A stretch of 22,864 nt of DNA from an uncultured Lachnospiraceae bacterium (GTDB taxonomy: Bacteria; Bacillota; Clostridia; Lachnospirales; Lachnospiraceae): assembly GCA_910577765.1 (NCBI GenBank), contig CAJTOV010000054.1, forward strand, positions 1 through 22,864, written 5' to 3'. The position numbers and the translations under genes are program-made. How positions within the stretch are numbered: the first letter of the stretch is position 1; every line of letters begins with the position of its first letter. Positions 8,040 through 15,182 of this stretch are shown one piece after another. A model generated the notes under the pieces. It did not search any database. It was not told the DNA's origin and saw nothing but the letters and a program-made list of their open reading frames with translations.

Positions 8040-8795
8040 ATGGCAGAAGCTCCGATCATTGAAGTACGAAATATTACCAAGCGTTTCAAAGGCCTGACGG
8101 CTGTGCGGGACGTGTCCTTCTCCGTGCGGCCGGGAGGCATCACCGGTATGATCGGCCCCAACGGCGCCGGCAAGTCCACCACCTTCAACATGATCTGCGG
8201 CTATTATCCGCCTACTGAGGGGCAGATCTTCTACAAGGGGCAGGATATTACCGACAAAAAGGCATATGAGTATACCAATATGAAGATTGCCCGGACCTTC
8301 CAGATCATGAAGCCCCTGAAGAATTTAAGCGTTCTGGACAATGTGGTGGCCTCCTCCTATTTTGGCCACGCAGGGGCGAAACACAGCCGGGAGGCCAGGG
8401 AGCGGGCCATGGAGGTCTTACAGTTTACCGGGCTTTACGAGAAACGCCATGTACTGTCCAAGGACATGGGAACCCCGGACCAGAAGCGGCTGGAAATGGC
8501 CAGGGCCCTGGCTACCAGGCCGGAGATGCTGTTTCTGGACGAGAATATGGCAGGCTTAAATCCTGCCGAAACCGAGGATGCCATCCGGCTGATCCGCAGA
8601 ATCAATGAGTCCGGGGTAACCATTCTCTTAATCGAGCACATCATGCAGGCAGTGGTCAGTCTCTGTGAGGAGGTCATTGTGCTCCACCATGGGGAGAAGA
8701 TCGCGGAAGGGACGCCGGAGCAGGTCATGAATGATCCTTATGTGATGGAAGTCTATCTGGGGACAAAGAAGGAGGACGTACATGCTGAAAGTTGA
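8040..8795 (+). CDS. livG: HAAT-family ABC importer ATPase, LivG type
   Basis: 251 residues. Walker A GPNGAGKST (39-47), Walker B MLFLDE (163-168) with catalytic Glu168, and switch His in LLIEHIM. The region that should read LSxGQ is MGTPDQKRLEMARAL (143-157), and Walker B continues DENMAGLNP rather than the commoner DEPxAGLNP. I recall a LivG subgroup with a TLPDRKRLE / DEVMAGLxP pattern, so this is more likely a subfamily trait than decay. It hydrolyses ATP at the cytoplasmic face as a heterodimer with LivF. Its end overlaps livF by 14 bases. Confidence 0.9.
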   Translation: MAEAPIIEVRNITKRFKGLTAVRDVSFSVRPGGITGMIGPNGAGKSTTFNMICGYYPPTEGQIFYKGQDITDKKAYEYTNMKIARTFQIMKPLKNLSVLDNVVASSYFGHAGAKHSREARERAMEVLQFTGLYEKRHVLSKDMGTPDQKRLEMARALATRPEMLFLDENMAGLNPAETEDAIRLIRRINESGVTILLIEHIMQAVVSLCEEVIVLHHGEKIAEGTPEQVMNDPYVMEVYLGTKKEDVHAES

Positions 8796-9489
8796 AGGAT
8801 TGAATGCAGGATACGGTTCCGTCAATATTCTGTGGGACATCGGTTTTACCCTGGATGACGGGGAGATCGTGGCCATCCTGGGTTCCAACGGGGCAGGCAA
8901 GACCACTATGGTCCGGGCCATCACCGGGATGTTAAAGCCCAGCTCCGGCTCGGTTCTGTTCAACGGGGAAGAGCTGGCCAGGAAGAATTCCAGGACCATT
9001 CTTCACACAGGGATTGTCCAGGTACCGGAGGGAAGGCAGCTGTTCACTGACATGACGGTTCTGGAGAATCTCCAGATGGGAGCCTTCAATAAAGAGACCA
9101 AGGCCCATTTCCAGGCCAACCTGAAAAAAGCCTATGAGTGGTTCCCCAAGCTGGAGGAGCGGGCCAAGCAGGCAGCAGGCACCTTGTCCGGCGGCGAGCA
9201 GCAGATGGTGGCCGTAGCCAGGGCCCTGATCGGGGAGCCCAGGCTGCTGATTCTGGATGAACCGTCCCTGGGGCTGGCCCCCAATATTGTGGACGATATT
9301 CTCAAGGTAGCTTCCACCCTGGCCAGGGAGGACAATATTTCGGTGCTTCTGGTGGAGCAGGATATTACCAAGGCCCTGGCAGCAGCAGACCGGGGGTATG
9401 TGGTGGAGAACGGCCGCATGGTTCTGGAAGGAACCTCGGAAGAGCTTCAGGCCAACGAGCATGTGAAGAAGGCTTATTTGGGAATCTAA
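8782..9489 (+). CDS. livF: HAAT-family ABC importer ATPase, LivF type
   Basis: 235 residues, standard LivF length. Walker A GSNGAGKTT (34-42), canonical signature LSGGEQQ (135-141), Walker B LLILDEP with D159 and E160, and the LivF-typical QVPEGRQLFTDMTVLENL. The canonical signature here, against the unusual one in LivG, means the two ATP sites of the heterodimer are not equivalent. The start overlaps the livG end by 14 bases; AAGGAGG just upstream serves as ribosome binding site. Confidence 0.92.
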   Translation: MLKVEGLNAGYGSVNILWDIGFTLDDGEIVAILGSNGAGKTTMVRAITGMLKPSSGSVLFNGEELARKNSRTILHTGIVQVPEGRQLFTDMTVLENLQMGAFNKETKAHFQANLKKAYEWFPKLEERAKQAAGTLSGGEQQMVAVARALIGEPRLLILDEPSLGLAPNIVDDILKVASTLAREDNISVLLVEQDITKALAAADRGYVVENGRMVLEGTSEELQANEHVKKAYLGI

Positions 9490-9506
9490 TACATGTGAGT
9501 TTTGTG

Positions 9507-9540
9507 TCAATTGTAATTTGCAATTGATATGAAATAGAAT
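9507..9540 (+). promoter_or_regulatory. Candidate promoter with overlapping palindrome ahead of the first binding protein
   Basis: TTGTAA (9511-9516) and TAGAAT (9535-9540, 5 of 6) are 18 bases apart. TCAATTG (9507-9513) and CAATTGA (9521-9527) form a 7-bp inverted repeat with 7-base spacer lying over the -35 region, as an operator would. This would let the binding protein be made in excess over the membrane parts. Confidence 0.4.
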
Positions 9541-9560
9541 CAGGGAGAAAATCCCATGAA

Positions 9561-9567
9561 AAGGAGG
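9561..9567 (+). promoter_or_regulatory. Ribosome binding site choosing the first binding-protein start
   Basis: AAGGAGG ends 6 bases before ATG 9574. It lies inside the frame that would start at ATG 9556, so the later ATG is preferred. Confidence 0.75.
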
Positions 9568-9573
9568 ATTATT

Positions 9574-10950
9574 ATGAAATTGAAGAAACTTGCTTCCTTA
9601 GTATGTGTAGCGGCTCTGGCAGTGTCTGCCCTGGCCGGGTGTTCGTCAGGAGGCGGCGCGGCTGCCACTACGGCTGCACCTGCGGCTACTACGGCGGCTC
9701 CGGCTGCTCCGGCGGCTTCTGAGGCTCCGGCAGAGAAGACCGAGGCGGCTCCTGAGGCGGCCGGCACGGAGGCTACCGGGGAGCCCATTAAGATCGGCAC
9801 CATCTATGCCATGTCCGGCGGTTCTGCTGCCATCGGCACCAACATTCTCCGTGGTATTGATTTCGCGGTAGCTGAGATCAACGCGGCCGGCGGTGTCAAC
9901 GGACGTCCCCTGGAAGTGGTCCGCGGCGACCATGCAGGCGATGCGGCTACGGGAAGATCCGAGGCAGAGCGTCTCATTACCCAGGAGCATGTAGACGTGA
10001 TGATGGGCTGCCATATGTCTGTGGTGACCGAGGTTGTGGCCCAGGTGTGCCAGCAGTATGAGGTTCCCATGATTACGGCTATCTCCACCCTGGACCGTCT
10101 GTCCAACGAGGAGCACAAGGACATGGATTATTTCTTCCGTCTGTGCCCGCTGAATTCCGTGTATGTGGAAGATATGCTCATGTACCTGCGGGATTCCAAG
10201 GAGCAGACCGGCGAGGAGATCAAGACCGTGGCCATCTTCACGGACCGGGCCGCCATCGGCCAGGAGCTGATCCGCTGCGTGGAGCTGTTCAAGGATGAGT
10301 ATGGTCTGGACCTGGTAGCTACCGTGGACTACACCAGCAATGCTACGGATCTCAGCGCCCAGGTACTGGCCTTAAAGCAGGCTGACCCGGATGCCGTTCT
10401 GTGCGATTCCTACATCGGCGACGCCACCCTGTTCATCCAGACCTTAAAGGAGCAGAACTACAGCCCCAAGATGATCGTGGCCAAGGCCAACGGATTTACC
10501 GATCCTTCCTTCATCACCAATTTGGGTGACATTGCCAACGGCGTGGCCTCTGTGGTAGAGTTTAACCCGGACCTGGTCAATGGTAAGGAAATCAACGAAG
10601 AGTTCAAGGCAGAGTTCGGCGTGGACATGAACGGACACTCTGCCGAGTCCTACACCGTAGTATGGCTGTTCAAGGCTGCCATGGAGGCTGCCGGAAGCAC
10701 CGAAGGCCCTGCTGTGAAGGATGCCCTGGCAAACCTGGAAATCAACGGGGAGTTCCCGGGCGGACGCAAGATCGTGCTGCCTTACAACAAGATCAAATTC
10801 GAGAACTATGACCTGGCCGGAGAGCCCCACTACCGGGACAACACCTCCGCCTCTGTGGCCATTGCCCAGATTCAGGACGGCCAGTGGAAGACCGTATGGC
10901 CCTTTGACTTTGCCGATACCAAGATTGCCTATCCGGCTCCCTTGCAGTAA
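9574..10950 (+). CDS. HAAT-family substrate-binding lipoprotein (LivJ/LivK type), first copy
   Basis: 458 residues from ATG 9574. Signal peptide with lipobox SALAGC, lipidated Cys23; then a linker of about 45 residues rich in Ala, Thr, Pro and Glu; then a type I periplasmic binding fold (Peripla_BP_6) from about residue 70, opening IKIGTIYAMSGGSAAIGTNI and carrying INAAGGVNGRPLEVV, the standard LivJ/LivK motif. The C-terminal part (ASVAIAQIQDGQWKTVWP) is also typical of the family. It captures substrate outside the membrane for LivHMGF. The 84-base gap after livF has its own candidate promoter, and an intrinsic terminator follows. The substrate is not readable; the nearest family name is branched-chain amino acid. 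Confidence 0.9.
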   Translation: MKLKKLASLVCVAALAVSALAGCSSGGGAAATTAAPAATTAAPAAPAASEAPAEKTEAAPEAAGTEATGEPIKIGTIYAMSGGSAAIGTNILRGIDFAVAEINAAGGVNGRPLEVVRGDHAGDAATGRSEAERLITQEHVDVMMGCHMSVVTEVVAQVCQQYEVPMITAISTLDRLSNEEHKDMDYFFRLCPLNSVYVEDMLMYLRDSKEQTGEEIKTVAIFTDRAAIGQELIRCVELFKDEYGLDLVATVDYTSNATDLSAQVLALKQADPDAVLCDSYIGDATLFIQTLKEQNYSPKMIVAKANGFTDPSFITNLGDIANGVASVVEFNPDLVNGKEINEEFKAEFGVDMNGHSAESYTVVWLFKAAMEAAGSTEGPAVKDALANLEINGEFPGGRKIVLPYNKIKFENYDLAGEPHYRDNTSASVAIAQIQDGQWKTVWPFDFADTKIAYPAPLQ

Positions 10951-10986
10951 CCGGAACCCTTGGAGGTATCCGGCCCCTTATGAAAT

Positions 10987-11018
10987 AAAAAGCGCGTCAC
11001 CGGCAGGTGGCGCGTTTT
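10987..11018 (+). terminator. Intrinsic terminator after the importer operon
   Basis: AAAAGCGCGTCACC pairs with GGTGGCGCGTTTT across a GGCA loop, with one bulged G and one G-T pair, ending in T4. It lies about 40 bases after the stop of the first binding protein and separates it from the second copy. Confidence 0.75.
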
Positions 11019-11083
11019 CACGTCTTTACAGCCAGGTGATGACCCGGCCAGGAATCGGGCTGGAAATGAATGAAGATGGGTGC

Positions 11084-11112
11084 TTGCACATATGGCAAAA
11101 ATCATGTACAGT
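11084..11112 (+). promoter_or_regulatory. Weak candidate promoter for the second binding protein
   Basis: TTGCAC (11084-11089) and TACAGT (11107-11112) are 17 bases apart, about 40 bases before ATG 11154. The matches are only 3 and 4 of 6, so this rests mainly on spacing and on being after a terminator. Confidence 0.3.
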
Positions 11113-11153
11113 AAAGGGGAAAGAACAAGAATTTTTAAATCAGGGGAATACAT

Positions 11154-12488
11154 ATGGGATGGAAAAAAGCAGCAGTCACAATAGGAGCCTGGGTCCTGGC
11201 AGTGGTTCTCCTGACCGGCTGTCTGGTCCGGCAGAACACCGTACCCGGTCCGGGAACACCGGAAACAGCGGACGGAAACCAGGGGACGGAAGCCATGTCC
11301 GGCGTCCGCCCGGAGCTTACCGGGGAGCCGGTGCGCATCGGCGCCGTATATTCCCTCAGCGGCAACAATGCGGCCATCGGCACCAATATTCTGCGGGGCA
11401 TTGATTTTGCGGCGGAGGAGATCAACCGGGCCGGAGGCATAGACGGACGTCCGGTGGAGATTATCCGTGGGGATATCCAGGGGGACCCGGATATTGCACG
11501 GGCCGTGGCCGGGCGTCTCATTGCCCAGGAGAAGGTCCATGCCATTGTGGGCTGCCACCAGAGCACCCTGACGGAGATTGTGGCCCAGGTATGTGAGGAG
11601 AACCGGATTCCCATGATCACGGCCATCTCCACGGTGGACAGCATCTCCACCCACGGGTACACATATTTTTTCCGTCTCTGTCCCATGAATTCCCTGTATC
11701 TGGAGAACATGTTCCTGTATCTGCGGGACCAGGCAGAGAAGACCGGAAACCAGGTGAAGACCATTGCCGTGTTTGCAGACAACAGCATGATCGGGCAGGA
11801 AGCCATCCGCTGTGCCAGAATCTACGGGCCCAGATACGGTATGGAGATTGTGGAGGAGATTCAGTACCGCCAGGGGGCAGCAGACTTAACGGCCCAGGTC
11901 CAGGCGCTGAAGGAGGCGGATGCAGACGCGGTTCTGGCGGAAAGCTACCTTTCCGATGCGGTCCTGCTGGTAAAGACCATGAAGGAGCTGGACTACGAAC
12001 CTCCGATTCTCATTGCCAAGGCCAACGGCTTTTCCGATCCCGGGTTTATCCCGGAGACGGAAGGACTGTCGGAAGGGGTTACCTCGGTGGTGGAGTGGAA
12101 CCCGGACCTGACCAGGGGAAAGGAGATTAACCGGCAATTTAAGGAAATCTTCGGCGTGGACATGAACGGCCATTCCACGGAAGCCTACACGGCTATCTGG
12201 ACCTTAAAGACCGCTTTTGAGCAGGCCGGAACCCACCAGGGAACCGCGGTGCGGGATGCCCTGGCATCCCTGGATATCCAGGGAGCCTTTCCCGGAGGGC
12301 CGGAGATTATCCTGCCCTATGACCGGATTAAGTTTGAAACCCACCTGTTTGACGGAGCCTGGCACACCAACAACAATACCTTTGCCTCTGTGGCCATTGC
12401 CCAGATTCAGGACGGGGAATACCGGACCGTGTGGCCCTTTGCGTATTCCAGGCAGGAGATCCGGTATCCGGGGGATTCCGGTCCATAA
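11154..12488 (+). CDS. HAAT-family substrate-binding lipoprotein, second diverged copy
   Basis: 444 residues. Signal peptide with lipobox VLLTGC, lipidated Cys23 (same position as in the first copy); short Pro/Gly/Glu linker; binding fold from about residue 60. Clearly paralogous to the gene at 9574: shared AAIGTNILRGIDFA, VAQVC, PMITAIS, FFRLCP, KANGFSDP or KANGFTDP, GVDMNGHS, and SVAIAQIQDG, with well over half of residues identical by eye. Differences cluster in the loop after PMITAIS (DSISTHGYTY against DRLSNEEHKDMDY) and in the linker. It probably docks on the same LivHM with altered specificity or expression. AGGGGA precedes the ATG. It converges on the AraC gene with 39 bases between stops and no clear terminator. 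Confidence 0.9.
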   Translation: MGWKKAAVTIGAWVLAVVLLTGCLVRQNTVPGPGTPETADGNQGTEAMSGVRPELTGEPVRIGAVYSLSGNNAAIGTNILRGIDFAAEEINRAGGIDGRPVEIIRGDIQGDPDIARAVAGRLIAQEKVHAIVGCHQSTLTEIVAQVCEENRIPMITAISTVDSISTHGYTYFFRLCPMNSLYLENMFLYLRDQAEKTGNQVKTIAVFADNSMIGQEAIRCARIYGPRYGMEIVEEIQYRQGAADLTAQVQALKEADADAVLAESYLSDAVLLVKTMKELDYEPPILIAKANGFSDPGFIPETEGLSEGVTSVVEWNPDLTRGKEINRQFKEIFGVDMNGHSTEAYTAIWTLKTAFEQAGTHQGTAVRDALASLDIQGAFPGGPEIILPYDRIKFETHLFDGAWHTNNNTFASVAIAQIQDGEYRTVWPFAYSRQEIRYPGDSGP

Positions 12489-12527
12489 CCATGTTTACAG
12501 AGCGAAAAGCAGGTATCGTATGTATTG

Positions 12528-13475
12528 TCAATGCGGTGAATCATTCCGTATATCCATAAACCGTTCCAGCTTCTCCCGTACCAGCGGATCTTCCACAGGA
12601 ACCAGACGTCTTCCCAGGGCGTGGAGCACACAGTCCCGGGAGACTCTCTGGCGGTACTGGGCGGGAGAGTACTGGAAAATCTCCCGGAACCGGCTGTTAA
12701 AGGATTTTAAGTCGGAAAATCCATTGTCCAGGGCAATCCGGGTCAGGTTCTTCTTGTCATCTGCCAGGTCCAGAAGGGCGTATTTCAGGCGGATGCGCAT
12801 CAGATAATCGTAAAAATTGATTCCAACCATATTCTTGAACAGGGTGGAGATGTAGGTCCGGTTGTACTGGGAGAACCGGGCCAGGTCTTCCAGGGTGATC
12901 TTTTCCTGGTAGTGTTCCTCCATATACCGGGCCAGCCGCTGCATCAGCTCCTGCTGGGCCTCGTTCTGCTCCGGCTGGGTGGCCGTGACCGGAGGGTCCC
13001 AGTCTTCCAGCAGGGTGGCCAGCAGAAGCTGGGCGCTTCCTTTGGCAGCCAGCTGGGAATAAGAGGATTTCCGGGATGCGGCGTCCAGCAGCCGGGCAGC
13101 ATAGAACCGGAGCCGGGTATAGCGTGGGTCCCTGCGGGTATCCACGGAGGAACGCAGGCCCGGGAAGGAGAAGCTTTCGCCTTTTTTCAGAAAAGGCTGA
13201 AAGGCCAGGGCGGAGAACCGGATCACCAGGGCCCTGGTGTTTAAGGTGGTGGAAAAGGAGGCGTGGCCGGCATTGGGCTCCACCAGCACCAGATCGTCCT
13301 CTTCCATGACAAAGTTCTCTTTTCCGCAGCAGAATTCCTGTTTGCCGCAAAGGACCAGCTGGAATTCATATTCAGCCGGATGCCAGTGATAGCGGTAGTT
13401 AAGGCTCTCGTTTACATAGCAGGACAGGTATAGGTTGTCCCTGGGGTACTGAAGCTCATGGCAGTCTTTTTCCAT
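12528..13475 (-). CDS. AraC-family regulator with N-terminal cupin-like ligand domain
   Basis: 315 residues. N-terminal cupin-like domain (about 1-150) with HWHPAEYEFQLVLCG and a hydrophobic strand pattern typical of AraC arm/sensor domains; C-terminal AraC/XylS helix-turn-helix pair (about 177-280) with ITLEDLARFSQYNRTYISTLF and NLTRIALDNGFSDLKSFNSRF; about 35 residues follow it. GGAGAAAGG lies upstream of the ATG on the minus strand. It is divergent from the SLC13/dehydratase operon, and a motif found three times in the shared intergenic region is well placed for autorepression and for activation of that operon. The ligand is unknown, possibly the transported acid. Confidence 0.9.
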   Translation of the reverse strand: MEKDCHELQYPRDNLYLSCYVNESLNYRYHWHPAEYEFQLVLCGKQEFCCGKENFVMEEDDLVLVEPNAGHASFSTTLNTRALVIRFSALAFQPFLKKGESFSFPGLRSSVDTRRDPRYTRLRFYAARLLDAASRKSSYSQLAAKGSAQLLLATLLEDWDPPVTATQPEQNEAQQELMQRLARYMEEHYQEKITLEDLARFSQYNRTYISTLFKNMVGINFYDYLMRIRLKYALLDLADDKKNLTRIALDNGFSDLKSFNSRFREIFQYSPAQYRQRVSRDCVLHALGRRLVPVEDPLVREKLERFMDIRNDSPH

Positions 13476-13495
13476 GGGGCGGATTCCTTTCTCCT

Positions 13496-13528
13496 ATCCA
13501 AATATTTTCCCTATGGGAATGTTTGGAT
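13496..13528. promoter_or_regulatory. Paired operator-like inverted repeat at the AraC gene start
   Basis: ATCCAAATATTTTCCC (13496-13511) faces GGGAATGTTTGGAT (13515-13528), an imperfect palindrome with TAT between. It lies just downstream of the minus-strand -10 and abuts the ribosome binding site of the AraC gene, so a bound protein would block its transcription. Confidence 0.6.
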
Positions 13529-13538
13529 GGATGGTTTA

Positions 13539-13567
13539 AGGATAGCGGATTCCATGGGGATTGTCAA
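13539..13567 (-). promoter_or_regulatory. Promoter of the AraC regulator gene
   Basis: On the minus strand a perfect TTGACA (13567-13562) is followed after exactly 17 bases by TATCCT (13544-13539, 4 of 6). Start of transcription would be near 13532, so the operator pair at 13496-13528 lies at about +4 to +37. Confidence 0.65.
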
Positions 13568-13686
13568 TGAAGACCTGGCAGTATCTTAGGGGAATTTCAG
13601 CGGAAACAGCAGCCATTCAGACGGGGATTGTACAATTTTTATATGGTTTTTAAGGGGCTCATAGTAGACAAGGGGAGACAAAGACA

Positions 13687-13713
13687 GGGAAAATATTTGG
13701 ATTTTTCTATATT
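13687..13713 (+). promoter_or_regulatory. Third motif copy overlapping a candidate promoter of the SLC13 operon
   Basis: GGGAAAATATTTGGAT (13687-13702) is the exact reverse complement of the motif at 13496-13511. TATATT (13708-13713, 5 of 6 to TATAAT) follows, and no good -35 hexamer is present; the -35 position falls on the motif. That is the geometry of a promoter needing an AraC-type activator. Confidence 0.55.
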
Positions 13714-13877
13714 CATTTTCCTTGTGGAAGAGCCGCAGCTCCTGTTCCGGAGCATGGAGGAATCAAAAATCCGCGAATATTTCCAACGACAGGGTTCTCC
13801 GGATCTGATAGGATAAGGACAGTTACCAGGGTATGCTAAGCATACCGGAAAACAAAGGAAAGGAAGGTACTTATCTT

Positions 13878-15167
13878 ATGGATTCGAAACTGATGATCTG
13901 TATTGTGATTTTTGCCGTGACGCTGGTAAGCTATATGCTGAACAGGATTCCCATGTGGGTGACGGCGCTGTTGTCCATGGCGGCCCTTTATATTACCGGG
14001 TGTATCGACGATGCCGGGGCTTTGGGGGGATTTTCCAACACCAATACCCTTCTCATGGGCACCATGTTTATTGTGGCAGCCGGATTCCGGCGGACCTCCA
14101 TTGTGGACGGAATGTGTAACGGGCTCATGAAAATGACCCATGGGTCTTTCCGGATGGCCTATCTGGGATACCTGCTGCTGGCTGCGGTTCTCACCAACTT
14201 TATTGCCAGCCCCATGGTGGTGTATGCCATTGTCTCCCCGCTGCTGGCGGCTCTTTGTGACAGCACCGGCACCAGCCGCTCCAAGGTAATGTTTCCCATG
14301 ATGGTGATCTGTGTGTCCTGCTGCGGAATTCTTCCGCTGCCTACGGCCATTCAGCAGGCCGGACAGTTCACCGGCTTCATGGAAACCTATGGATTTGAGC
14401 AGACCTTCCAGCCCATTTACTTCCTGGTGGGAGCCTGGCCGGTGCTGATTGTCTCTGTTCTGTGGGCACTGTTTCTGGGACCGAAATTCTGCCCGGACCA
14501 GCCGGTTCTGCCTATTACAGCCAAATCCGGAAGCGGCCAGAGAGAGCAGGAAAAACTGTCTCCCTTTGCAGACAAGGCAGGAATCATCATTTTCTTTGTA
14601 ACCATCGTGGCCCTGATCTTCTCTGCACAGCTTCACATGAAGACCTGGTTCATCGCCCTGCTGGGAGCCCTTCTTATGGTGGTGTTCGGGGTTCTGGACC
14701 AGCGGGCAGCCCTGCGGGATATTCCCTGGGATATGCTGATGCTGTTTGTAGGAGCCCTGGCCCTGGGTACGGGCCTGACCAGCACGGGAGCCGGAGATGC
14801 CATCGGAAGCTGGCTGGCCGCAGCCGTAGGCGGCACCCACAACAGCTACCTGCTGGGCGCACTGTTCTTCATCATTCCGTTTTTGATTACCCAGTTTATG
14901 CTGAACCGGGCCGTGTCCGCCGTGTTCGTGCCCATCTGTCTTTTGACCTGCCAGGCCCTGGGTGCCAACCCCATCGGACTGATCCTGCTGGTCAATGCCG
15001 GAAGCCTGACAGCCTTTCTGACTCCCATGGCAACCCCGGCAGTGGCCATGTGTATGGGGGATGCTGGATATGATTTAAAATCCCTGGTAAAAAGCGGCGC
15101 CCTGATTACCCTGATTCTGCCGGTGGTATACATCGCTTATACCATGACCGTGTTCCCGGCATTTTAG
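13878..15167 (+). CDS. SLC13/DASS-type carboxylate permease
   Basis: 429 residues from ATG 13878, chosen because AGGAAGG (13861-13867) lies 10 bases upstream; an in-frame ATG at 13833 lacks a site. About 11-12 hydrophobic segments occur in two repeats, with NTNTLLMGTMFIVAAG and DMLMLFVGALALGTGL typical of SLC13/ArsB-type ion transporters. It probably imports a di- or hydroxy-carboxylate or acid sugar by Na+ or H+ symport. Odd: the two SNT Na+-binding motifs usual in DASS appear altered (NFIASPMVV and QFMLNRAVSAVFVPI). The downstream dehydratase starts 15 bases after the stop, so the two form an operon and the substrate may be that enzyme's acid sugar. Confidence 0.82.
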   Translation: MDSKLMICIVIFAVTLVSYMLNRIPMWVTALLSMAALYITGCIDDAGALGGFSNTNTLLMGTMFIVAAGFRRTSIVDGMCNGLMKMTHGSFRMAYLGYLLLAAVLTNFIASPMVVYAIVSPLLAALCDSTGTSRSKVMFPMMVICVSCCGILPLPTAIQQAGQFTGFMETYGFEQTFQPIYFLVGAWPVLIVSVLWALFLGPKFCPDQPVLPITAKSGSGQREQEKLSPFADKAGIIIFFVTIVALIFSAQLHMKTWFIALLGALLMVVFGVLDQRAALRDIPWDMLMLFVGALALGTGLTSTGAGDAIGSWLAAAVGGTHNSYLLGALFFIIPFLITQFMLNRAVSAVFVPICLLTCQALGANPIGLILLVNAGSLTAFLTPMATPAVAMCMGDAGYDLKSLVKSGALITLILPVVYIAYTMTVFPAF

Positions 15168-15182
15168 AAAGGAGAGTTCCTC

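Larger units (their letters stand above)
13476..13877. other. Divergent regulatory region, about 400 bases, no supported gene
   Basis: This contains the minus-strand AraC promoter, three copies of one motif, and a candidate plus-strand promoter, described separately. A 62-codon plus frame (13628-13816) lies inside it but has no ribosome binding site and would straddle the promoter, so I do not call it. Confidence 0.7.

Noticed and set aside
13628..13816. 62-codon frame in the AraC/SLC13 intergenic region
   Set aside because: No ribosome binding site; it covers the repeated motif and the candidate promoter.
13836..14840. Minus-strand open frame (334 codons) opposite the SLC13 permease
   Set aside because: It is antisense to a membrane protein with clear family motifs, and is rich in Gly, His and Gln as expected from reversed hydrophobic codons.
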